Shown here one piece after another: positions 53,700 to 62,774 of a DNA stretch of 64,000 nucleotides (its first letter is position 1; every line of letters starts with the position of its first letter). Origin of the DNA: Stomoxys calcitrans (taxonomy: Eukaryota; Arthropoda; Insecta; Diptera; Muscidae). Position numbers and translations under genes: made by a program. Below the pieces are notes generated by a model. It was not told the origin of the DNA and searched no databases. It saw nothing but the letters and a program-made list of their open reading frames with translations. The DNA is taken from NCBI RefSeq assembly GCF_963082655.1, contig NC_081552.1, positions 190,228,075 through 190,292,074 of the forward strand, written 5' to 3'.

Positions 53700-53845
53700 T
53701 AATTTGGTTTCGGCGACAGACATTCGTAACTGTCGAACAGACAAACGGACGGATATGGTTGATCGACTTTAGAATATGCATATATAGCTTACGGGACCAA
53801 TATTTCGATGTGTTACAAAAGGAATTACGAAGTTGTAAGTGTAAG
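53700..53845 (+). repeat. DINE-like element, tail only
   Basis: gtcgaacagacaaacggacg, gatatggttgatcgacttta, tatagcttacgggaccaata, tcgatgtgttacaaaagga. No tandem units or header. Confidence 0.7.
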
Positions 53846-54379
53846 CAGCTAAAATTAATATGGTAAGTTGTGAAATAGTTCTTGTTGATCACTATCAAGA
53901 TCCACACATATCGGATATATCTTGAAAATATAGCAAAATTTGGAAACCCTTCGTCTTCGGTCAAGTATGTACAAAAAGGGCCTCTGAAAAAGTTTAGCCT
54001 GGGAACTCCAAACCATTTTTTTCTACTCGCAACTACCATCTCCCAGTTTGGAATTCCCCCTACCAGATACACTTTGGTGTTGTATAATTTGCCAACAATG
54101 TAATGCCGTTTGAACAGACATTATTTCTTTGGCTGTATTCGTTGTTGCACATCTGTCGCAATACATTTGTTTTGAGGGTTTTACCTGGTCGATCATTTGG
54201 CATTTTGCCTTATCCCAAACAATAAAGGCTAATCGGCATTTTCGTCATCTGTTTTCAGTTAGGGAGGTAAATTCAATGCAGCTAAAAATAAATCAAAAGA
54301 AACTTTTCCTATATAATGGATTTATTTTTATACAATACGTTTGTGTTTGAAATGAAAGAATAATATAAACAATTAGAAA
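53846..54379. other. Unique DNA
   Basis: Several short frames on both strands have no known motif. AT-rich. No repeat family recognised until repeat C begins near 54380. Confidence 0.35.
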
Positions 54380-56109
54380 TGGGAAAGAGAACAAAAATAA
54401 TGCATTTCGATTGTTTTGGGGGACCCTCCCCTTTACCACAATTTTCAAAAAAGCCAGATTTCAGAGATGGGTGCACCGATTTAAGCGAAATTTTGTACGT
54501 CAACTTATGGTACCCCAAAAACAAAAAATTTGTTTAAAATTTTCACAGATGGGCGAGTTAGTGCCCCCGGTGAAAATAGCGTAGTACATTTTTTGATACC
54601 CAAGGGGGGGGGGGGGGGGGGGGGGGGCGGACCCTCCCCCTTACCACAATTTTCAAAAAAGCCAGATCTCAAAGATGGGTGCACCGATTTAAGCGAAATT
54701 TTGTGCGTCAACTTATGGTACCCCAAAAACAGGAAATTGGTATAAAATTTTACGATCTTATAACCTAGGGGACGCCCCATCCCAAAACACAACCGAACGG
54801 TATCAAATAACATGTATTTAAGAGTAGAGTACGAACTTGGTATAAAAATTTCAACCTAAGTGTTCGGGAGGGTCCCCCATTCCCAAAAAACCCCCAACAG
54901 ATCACTTTCAACGCTTTGGGCGATATGGGTATCAAAAGAAAAGTATTTAAGAGTAGAATGCAAACTTCCATTATATAAAAATTAAATTGTTGCGCTTTGA
55001 TCCGTACAGACTCAAAAACGGCTGAACCGCTTTTCGTGAAATGTTCACAGATGGGAGAATTTGAGCCCCCGCTGAAAATAGCGTACTACTTTTTTTTTTT
55101 TTTGAATTTGGCAAGGGGGGGGGGGGGCGGACGCTCCCCCTTACCCGAATTTTCAAAAACGCCAGATCTCGGAGATGTGTGCACCGATTTAAGCGACATT
55201 TTGTATGCCACCTTATGGTACCCCAAAAACACGAAATTGGTATAAAATTTTGGGGTCAACTAACCCTGGGGGGACGCCCTAACTCAAAACCCACCAGAAC
55301 GCACATGTTTACCGACTGGGACAATATGGGTATCAAATGAAAGGTACTTAAGAGTAGAGTACGAATTTGGTGTAAAAATGTCACCTTTAGTGTCGGGGAG
55401 TCCCCCACCCCCAAAAACACCACCCAACAGGACACTTTTACGGCTTTGAGCAATATGGGTATCAAAAGAAAGGTATTTAAATGTAGAATACAAATATGAC
55501 ATAAAAATGTATTCCTTGGTGTCTGTGGGCCTTTCCCATCCCCTCAAACCCCCCACCAGGACATATATACCGATGGGGACTATATGGATATCAAATGAAA
55601 GGTATTTAAATGTATAGTTAAAAGCTGATATAAAAACGTATTCCTTGGTGTCTGAGGCGCCCCCACCGCCCATAAAACCCTCAACAGGACATATTTACTG
55701 ATTGGGACAATATGGATATCAAATGAAAGGTGTTTGGAAGTTGATTACACATTTGTTATAAGAATTTGGTCCAAAGTGTCTACGGGCCCTCTCCAACTCC
55801 AAAAACCCCCAAAACGGAATGAATCCCCAACGTCACAAATGGGTATAAAATGAAAGGTCTTTGAGAGATGACTACGAATCTGATATACACATTTGGGACA
55901 GAGTCTGGGGCTGGTCCACCCACCTAATACGCTTGAATAAGCCGTGTAGTTCGTTCGGGATAATATTGGAATTAAACGAAAGCTTTATTACAGTAGAGTT
56001 CCAATCTAATGTTGATATAACGATTCAACTATCTGGGTCGCGCTCTGTCGTCCTGCCATTCAGCAGGACATTAAAATCGGCCATGTTTGCCTACATGGCA
56101 ATGCAAAAT
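54380..56109 (+). repeat. Repeat C long array with duplicated header and poly-G tracts
   Basis: The header block (ggaccctcccctttacca, ttttcaaaaaagccagat, gatgggtgcaccgatttaag, cgaaattttgtacgtcaact, tatggtaccccaaaaacaa) occurs at about 54421, 54630 and 55131. The first two are about 209 bp apart. Body units follow (gacaatatgggtatcaaatg, aaaggtacttaagagtagag, gtgtcggggagtcccccacc). G-tracts of 24 and 13 bases precede headers two and three. The frame at 55861-56265 passes into a SINE and is not a gene. Confidence 0.8.
54604..54627 (+). repeat. 24-base poly-G tract
   Basis: An uninterrupted run of G between atacccaa and cggaccctccc. A 13-base run occupies the same place in the next header (55115-55127), preceded by a T-run. 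Older copies have only about five Gs there (for example near 36460). The tract is an expanded homopolymer that could form G-quadruplexes. Assembly length may be unreliable. Confidence 0.9.
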
Positions 56110-56287
56110 ACGACACCTCTTTGGAGAAAAGTTTTACATGGCATATTACATCACAAATATGCCAGCATTAGGAGGGGAAAACCACCGCTGAAACTTTTTA
56201 CTGATGGTCTCGCCAGGATTCGAACTCAGGCGTTCAGTGTCATAGGCGGACATGCTAACGTCTAACGGCTGCGCTACGGTGGCCACC
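56110..56287 (-). mobile_element. SINE, head and proximal body
   Basis: Minus strand. Head with ggattcgaactcaggcgttc, atgctaacgtctaacggctg and cgctacggtggcc; a 7-bp insertion lies in the A-box region. The body goes to acgacacctctttggagaaa. Inserted in or next to repeat C. Confidence 0.82.
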
Positions 56288-57110
56288 CTACTACGACAAT
56301 AAGAGGCTCAAATAATGGGTATTTGATTGTAGTAAACGAATTTGATATCCAATTTCGAGGCAAATTGATCGAGGGTAGTCTCACCCCATAAGCTCCCCCT
56401 AAACAATTTGCAACTGCAGCTGAAATAGAAGAAATTTAACAGTAGAGCACGATGCTGATATTTTTTCCGGGCTAAGTGCGTTGGTGGCCGCCCCAGCCTA
56501 CATACCCCTGAAACTGGACATATTTGTAGATTATGGCAAAAAGGGACTCAAATCTGATATCTGTTGTATGGCCAAGGGACGACTCATCTCATAAACTCCC
56601 CCCGAACCGATTATAGGAATATGCAGCTCAAATATGGTTTTTGGGAGAAGAGTATGAATCTGATATCCACTTTCGGGGCAAAGGGTTTGGCTACTCCAAT
56701 CCACCACCAAAACCAAGAGAATGAAATAGATCTAACATCCAAACTTTAATGGGCGGACCCTCCCCTTACCCTATTTTCAAATATGCCAGATCTCGGAGAT
56801 GGGTGGGGCGATTTACGCGAAATTAATTTTGTTTATAATAACTCAAAAACGGAAATTTGGTATCCTTAGTTAGGGTGGGATAATTAGGGGACCGCGTCAT
56901 TTTAAAAAAACCGCCAAATGGAAATATAATGACCATATGGGGCTCAAATGAAAGGTATTTGAGACAGGAATACGAATCTGATATATGGGTGTCCACCTCA
57001 CCGCCAAAAATACCCCCATACTGGATATATTTATCGACCAAAGCAATATAAGGCTCAAATGAAAGGTATTTGGGAGCAGAGCACCAATATGATATCCACA
57101 TTGGGACGAA
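56288..57110 (+). repeat. Repeat C array
   Basis: Units with gaggctcaaataatgggtat, gtaaacgaatttgatatcca and a ggccgccccagcc link. A further header block (gggcggaccctccccttacc, ccagatctcggagatgggtg, gggcgatttacgcgaaatt) lies at about 56750-56830, then two or three more units. No coding signal. Confidence 0.75.
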
Positions 57111-57835
57111 ATATCTGAAAGGCCGTACCCGCAGATCTAAGACGATCTAGCCATGTCCGTCCGTCTGTATGTTAAAATCACCCTACAGTCTTTAAAAATA
57201 GAGATATTGAACTGAAACTTTGCACAGATTCTTTTATTGTTCATAAGCAGGCTAAGTTCGAAGATGGGCCATATCGGACTATATCTTAATATAGCCCCCA
57301 TATAGACCGATCTGCCGATTTAGGGCCTTAGGCCCATAAAAGCCACATTTATTATCTGACTTTGCTGAAATTTGGTACAGTGAGTTGTGTTAGGCCTTTG
57401 GACATCCTTCCGAAATTTGGCGCAGATCGGTCCAGATTTGGATATAGCTGTCATTTAGACCGATCCACCGATTAAGGGTCTTAGGCCTATAAAAGCCTTA
57501 TTTATTATCCAATTTTGTTGAAATTTGGGACAGTGAGTTGTGTTAGAACCTTCGACATCTTTCTTCAATTTGGCTCAGATTGGTCCAGATTTGGATATAG
57601 CTGCCATATAGTCCGATCTCTCAATGTAAGGTTTTGAGCCCATAAAAGGGACATTTATTGGCCGATGTCGCCGAAACTTGGGACAGTGAGTTAAGATAGT
57701 CCCTTCGACATTCTGCTTCAATTAGGTTCAGATCGGTTCAGATTTGGATATAGCTGTAATATAGACCGATTTGTCGATTTAAGGTTTTGGGACCATAAAA
57801 GAAGCATTTATTGTTCGATTTATTGCTTTTAGTAT
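57111..57835 (-). repeat. DINE-like element, minus orientation
   Basis: Reversed tail (gatctaagacgatctagcca, tgtccgtccgtctgtatgtt, ctacagtctttaaaaataga, gatattgaactgaaactttg), then about four reversed units (atagcccccatatagaccga, ttagggccttaggcccata, ttggatatagctgtcattta). The reversed header is missing; the copy ends near 57835. Confidence 0.8.
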
Positions 57836-58574
57836 TTGTCAGTTGCTTACATTAAAATTTGTTTGCTTGTAATTTTTTGTGTTTTACATAGTCAAATGCA
57901 AAAAATTCAAATCGTATACAGCCAAGAGTTGGCGCCAAGCCAACTAAAAAGACAAATGAGAAACAGCAACAACATACCTTAAAAATTATTTAATAAGTCC
58001 CTACTCCCTGCCACTGCTGCATACTACTTCCTTTTTCCAAGAAATAACTTGCAAATCAAGTGGCTTGGGGGAAACCTTAAAAGTGGCCGTAAATTACGAG
58101 TCTCGTTTTTGGCTACCACTGTGAGCGAAACATGTAAATAAATTTTTTCTTTAATATTTGGAGTATACCTCAAAAAAATTAAGGTGTTGCTGTTGGAGTT
58201 TTTTTTTGTATGCCCCAACTTATTTTGTTGCCAAGAAATGATGGGTGTGTCTTTTGGTGGCTATGGTCTACAAATCTTTCGGTACACATTTTGCGCTTTA
58301 ATGTGAACGTGAATTTCTGTAGAAACACAGGACAGGAAATCTGTTTTATTTGTTTTTCAATAAACATTAAGGCACACATCAATTGTATTTATTGGGGGTA
58401 ATTAAATGCATACATGACTGTCATTTTCTATAACTGCATGTGTTGGATGTTTGGATGTCGCATAAGCGATTTAACATTTTGTCGGCCATAAAATAAGGAG
58501 CAAAATAATGGCAAAAAGAAAAGCAAAGGCTACATATTGAAAAAAAAAAAAAAACTAAATAAAATTAGAAGAAA
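57836..58574. other. Unique intron-like DNA
   Basis: No repeat or coding domain. Small frames at 58024-58401 on both strands have no known motif. T-runs and A-runs near 58200 and 58540. Confidence 0.4.
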
Positions 58575-59480
58575 AACAGGTAAAAGCATGCTAGAATGGA
58601 TTCTGCTAAATAAATGTCCATAACTGTACGTAGTTGAAGGGCATATGTGAACTTGACATACCAACTTTGTGCCAAAACGCTAGGGGCTCAATATGTCAAA
58701 TCAGGTTATTGACCGATTTGGACCATAGTTGGTACAGGTTTTGGAAGTCGTTACAGAACACTATGGGCAAAATTTCAGCCCAATGGGATAAACATTGCGG
58801 CTTTTAGAAGTTAAAGCCTTTGAATCGGGAAATCTTTTTATATGAGAGCTATATTAAATTATAGACCGATTTGAACGGTACGTGTCACCATGGTTGGTAG
58901 TCGTAACAGAACACCACATGCAAAATGTCAGCCCTTACGAATAACAATTGCAGATTTTTGGGGCTCTAGAAGTCAAGTCGAGGGATCACTTTTTATGGAA
59001 GCTATTTCCAAATCTAAACCGATATGGCCCATTCGCAATCCCCAACGCAAATGCAAATTTTGCCCATGAACACTCCACTAAGGAACCGGGGCAAACTTCT
59101 CACATATCAATGAGTGCTGTCCGATTCAAGTTTTAAGCTCACAGCTAAGAGGCCTCCTTTTTGTAGTCGAGTCCGAACGGCGTGCCGCAGTGCGACACCT
59201 CTTTGGAGAGAAGTTCAACATGGCATATTACCTCACAAATGTTGCCAGCATTAGGAGGGGAAAACCACCGCTGACAATTTTTTCTGATAGTCTCGCCAGG
59301 ATTCGAACCCAGGCGTTCAGCGTCACAGGCGAACATGCTAACCTCTGCGCTACGGTGGCCGCAATACCCAACGATCTGCATTGAAAAGAAGTATCTGCGC
59401 CGGATTTCGACTGGCTATATACTTTATGGGGTCGCAGATTCGAAGGGTTTCAAAGTTATTTATTAAATGACGAAAAAATA
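58575..59480 (+). repeat. DINE-like element interrupted by a SINE
   Basis: Short units (accgatttggaccatagttg, cgttacagaacactatggg, aaatttcagcccaatggga) up to gatatggcccattcgcaatc. A SINE sits at 59048-59360. The element resumes with acgatctgcattgaaaagaa, gtatctgcgcc and a decayed tail (actttatggggtcgcag). Confidence 0.75.
59048..59360 (-). mobile_element. tRNA-derived SINE, full-length, with target-site duplication
   Basis: A 313-bp minus-strand copy. A box is at 59342-59352 (plus-strand cctctgcgcta) and B box at 59299-59309 (ggattcgaacc). It is flanked by gcaatccccaacg (59035-59047) and gcaatacccaacg (59361-59373), a 13-bp duplication with one change. Removing the SINE restores a DINE-like sequence matching about 33139-33175. 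It is a good family reference. Confidence 0.92.
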
Positions 59481-59774
59481 GGTTCCTAAGATAATATTTC
59501 CCAGTTTTTACCCCATTGGGATTTAAAGAAATCAGTATTCAGCTTAAAAGTTACACCCAAAACTGTGTGCCCATCGCACAGAGGGAGGAAATCGAAAAAA
59601 AAACAGTAAAAAATATGCCATATGAGAACGGGTAGAGATATCTCTTTGAAATTTAGAATGGTTAGAGCTGAGGCGATAGCGAGATCGTGTCAAGGCCCTA
59701 GGTTTTCCGACTTTTGGCAGGCCTCTAAAGTCCGTTTGCGGTCTCCAATATCTCCCCTGGTGTCGGCGATATTC
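59481..59774. other. Unique DNA
   Basis: No recognised domain. The sequence around 59640-59760 (gatagcgagatcgtgtcaag, gtttgcggtctccaatatct) is less AT-rich but lacks a sustained frame. Confidence 0.35.
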
Positions 59775-60985
59775 AATTCTTATTTGTATACCCTCCAGCA
59801 TAGCATAGGGGTATACTAATTTCGTCATTCTGATGGTAACTCGTCAAAATATATGTCTAAGATCCCATAAAATACCGTGATGATATTTTAAATCGATCTA
59901 GCCATGTCCGTCCGTCCGTTTGTCTGTCGAAAACACGCTAAGATTCGAAGGAGTATAGCTAGGCGATTGAAATTTTACACAAATACTTCTTATTAGTGTA
60001 GGTCGGTTGGGATTGTAAATGGGCCATATCGGTAGATGTTTTCCTCTTGAGCCACTAGGAGGCGCATTTTTTTTATTCGATTTGGCTGAAATTTTGCATG
60101 AAATGTTTTGTTATGATTTCCAAAAACTGTGCTAAGTATGGTTGCAATTGGTCTATAACCTGACATAGCTGTCATATAAACCGATCTGGGATTTTGACTT
60201 CTTGAGCCTCTAGAGGGCGCAATTCTTATCCGATTTGGCTGAAATTGTAGCATGACGCGTTTCGTTATAACTTCTAACTACTGTGCTAAGCGTGATTTCA
60301 ATCGGTCCATAACCTGACACAGCTTTCATATAAACCGATCTGGGGTCTTGACTTCTTGATCCTCTAGGGGCGCAATTCTTATCTGATTTGGCTAAAATTT
60401 TGCATGAAATGTTTTGTTATGATTTCCAACTGTTCTATGTATGGTTGTAGTCGGTCCATAACCTGACATAGCTTTCATATAAACGGATCTGGGGTCTTAA
60501 ATTCTTGAGCCTCTAGAGGGCGCATTTCCTATCGGATTTGGCTGGAATTTTGCATGACGTGTTTTGTTGTGACTGTTGTGACCAACTCCTGTGGTGAGTA
60601 GGATATCAACTACTGTGTTAAGTAGGATTTCAATCGGTCCATAACCTGATATAGCTGTCATATAAACCGATCTGGGGTCTTGACATCTTGAGCCTCTAGA
60701 AGGCGCAATTCTTATACGATTTGGCTGAAATTTCGCATAACGTGTTTCGTTATGACTTTCATTTGGTGGGCTTAGTATGGTTCAAATCGGCCCATAATCT
60801 GAGATAGCTGCCATATAAACCGATCTGGGGTCTTGACTTCTTGAGCCACTAGACGTCGCCATTCCCATTCGATTTGGCTGAAATTGTTCAATAGCTTCTC
60901 CCATGATCTTCAACATACATGTCAAATATGGTCTGCACGGTCTACAGCCTGATACAGCTTTCATAAAACCGTTCCTTTGGCTCTT
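59775..60985 (-). repeat. DINE-like element, minus orientation
   Basis: Reversed tail (tgtataccctccagcatagc, gggtatactaatttcgtcat, gatctagccatgtccgtccg, tttgtctgtcgaaaacacgc), then about six reversed units (tctataacctgacatagctg, ccgatctggg, cttcttgagcctctagaggg, cgcaattcttatccgatttg). The header end is lost near 60985. One unit carries a local 30-bp insertion (tgtgaccaactcctgtggtg near 60580). Confidence 0.82.
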
Positions 60986-61149
60986 TATTAAGTTGTAAAA
61001 AGTTAGAAAATCATATAGACTTCGGAATGGGCGTAGCGACTTTCTGGTGCAGTCTTAAAGTTTCTGGAGAAGTTTTCTAGGCAGTAGCAGGCTATCATTC
61101 GTCACTTAGATGACACTGATTCTGGCCTTGGGTCATGTGCTGCCGAAAC
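60986..61149. other. Unique DNA
   Basis: No recognised repeat. Ends at ggttaggtaaggtaaggagt, a short tandem of ggtaa words. Confidence 0.3.
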
Positions 61150-61500
61150 TGGTTAGGTAAGGTAAGGAGTATCCCCAGATCATGATCGCCCAGGTAGTTG
61201 ATAACGTGCTCAGATTACCAGTGCTTGATTCCCGGGTTCGATTTCCGCCAGAGACCTGTTCTGTTCCAACTGTGATAACACAATGGACTAAAATAGTCCT
61301 AACCAGTTTAGGATATATACTGCCAGTCTAGCCTAAACCTATCTCCTAATAATGGCCATCAAGCTTTGGTAGGTCTCAGGCTATCAAGGTTGGAGGGACT
61401 CATTTCCCTCTGCTGGCGAGCTTACCAGAAATTGGTCATTGAGGGGTGTTGACTATGCCACGGAAACAATGATCCCACAACCGTGTTAGACCCGCTTAGT
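61150..61500 (+). mobile_element. Candidate second tRNA-derived SINE
   Basis: A tRNA-like head: tcgcccaggtagttgataac (A-box-like) and cccgggttcgatttccgcc, a B box with one extra T. The body that follows (acaatggactaaaatagtcc, ggatatatactgccagtcta, ggccatcaagctttggtagg, tctcaggctatcaaggttgg) is unlike the main SINE. No second copy is seen in the window, so family status is inferred from the promoter-like boxes alone. Confidence 0.45.
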
Positions 61501-61539
61501 AGGATAGGCGCTTTCTACGACAACAATGCAAATTTGGCG

Positions 61540-61920
61540 TAGGTTATTGATATGAGCTGCAGGGTGGCCAGGATCTTTTGAACGAATTTTTTAAGAAAGT
61601 AAACGCTGCTTACTTAAGTCTTAGGAATGATGGTCTAGAGCTACTGATGGGGGTCTTGACAGGCAATGATAGATTGCATATGTCTTTCACTGGTCGCAGA
61701 AAGAGGATTTTGCAGGGATAAGTAGAGGTTAGAGACGGACGTTTGTGGCATTGTATTACATTAGTGGGGAAGAGATATTGGATTGCGAGTGCACGTCTTT
61801 TTTCTTGCCTGAATTATTTTCATGCAGTACTGTAGAGACCTCAGTTGGCTGACTTGAGGGGAACTCCTTGTTAAGCGTGCTGGTTTTTATTCCCCAAAAT
61901 CCTTTGGGATTTCAGAAATA
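61540..61920 (+). mobile_element. Probable RNase H LINE 3'-end fragment
   Basis: One frame reads LLMGVLTGNDRLHMSFTGRR (about 61640-61700). Another, further on, reads LFSCLNYFHAVL and QLADLRGTPC (about 61795-61870). Together they resemble the terminal region after RNase H in I/LOA-type elements. Strongly decayed. It could be a third family. Confidence 0.45.
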
Positions 61921-61947
61921 TCAACTTGATTAAAGTTAGGATGTACG

Positions 61948-62000
61948 AGGGCTGCTATATAAATTTCTGGTCTAATAATGAAAATGCAAATTTTTTACTG
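61948..62000 (+). mobile_element. Possible solo mariner-type terminal repeat
   Basis: The sequence tacgagggctgctatataaa, tttctggtctaataatg resembles terminal inverted repeats of irritans-type mariners. There is no second end, no transposase and no clear TA duplication. Weak call. Confidence 0.25.
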
Positions 62001-62027
62001 TGGATTTAATGTAAGGGAATAACAAGT

Positions 62028-62470
62028 AAAAGCGTGCTAATTTCGTCCGGGCCGAATCTTGCATACCCACCACAATGGATTCCGTTAAAAATTTACCCTT
62101 ATTAACTAAGTTTTATTTGAATTATTTTGGTTTCAAGAAGTCATATCGGAGTATTGGTACTTTGGGGGGGCCTATTCCACCGTATTAACCGATAATGTTG
62201 CACGTTATAAGATAGGTTTTTGGTCCAAATTTCAGCCAATTCAGGTGAACATTTAGGCTTCTAAGGGCTGAAGAAGTCAAATCCGGGGATCGGTTTATAT
62301 GGGTGCTATATTTGTTTATAGACCGATTCGTATCATACTTGGCATGGATGTTGGAAATCTTAACTCAAGTCTTTTTTCCAAATTTCAGCCAAATCGGAGA
62401 AAATTCAGGCTTCTAGGGGCTCAAGAAATCAAATCCGGGGATCGGTTTATATGGGGGCTATATCTGTTTA
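62028..62470 (+). repeat. DINE-like element truncated by a SINE
   Basis: Header agcgtgctaatttcgtccgg, gccgaatcttgcatacccac. Units with gatcggtttatatgggtgc, gggctgaagaagtcaaatcc and catacttggcatggatgttg. Stops in a unit at gggggctatatctgttta, where a SINE begins. Confidence 0.8.
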
Positions 62471-62760
62471 GGAGGCCACCGTAGAGCAGAGGTTAGCATG
62501 TCCGCCTATTACACTGAACGCCTGGGTTCGAATCCTGGCGAGACCAACAGAAAAAATTTTCAACGGTGGTTTTCCCCACCCAATGCTGGTGAGGTACTAT
62601 GCCATATAAAAACTTCTCTCCAAAGAGGTGTCGCACTGCCGCACGCCGTTAAAAGGGAGGCCCCTTAACATTGTGCTTAAAACTTAAATCGGACTGCACT
62701 TATTGATATGTGAGAAGTTTGCCCCTGTTCCCATGTGGAATGTTCATGGACAAAATTTAC
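62471..62760 (+). mobile_element. tRNA-derived SINE, full-length, plus orientation
   Basis: Head ggaggccaccgtagagcaga (A box TAGAGCAGAGG at 62482-62492, one change from the consensus), B box GGTTCGAATCC at 62525-62535. The body runs to gcccctgttcccatgtggaa and the 3' end atggacaaaatttac. No matching flanking duplication is visible, and the sequences on either side are in opposite DINE orientations. The locus was therefore probably rearranged after or with the insertion. Confidence 0.9.
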
Positions 62761-62774
62761 TCAACACGAGCCTA

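Noticed and set aside
58570..58590. Splice-site pair at aaaaacag|gtaaaa
   Set aside because: No pyrimidine tract upstream (A-rich). The gtaaaagcatgct that follows is the start of a DINE-like header.
62471..62545. A functional tRNA gene
   Set aside because: The A and B boxes and tRNA-like shape belong to a SINE head repeated about a dozen times and continuing into a SINE body; the T and anticodon arms do not fold cleanly.
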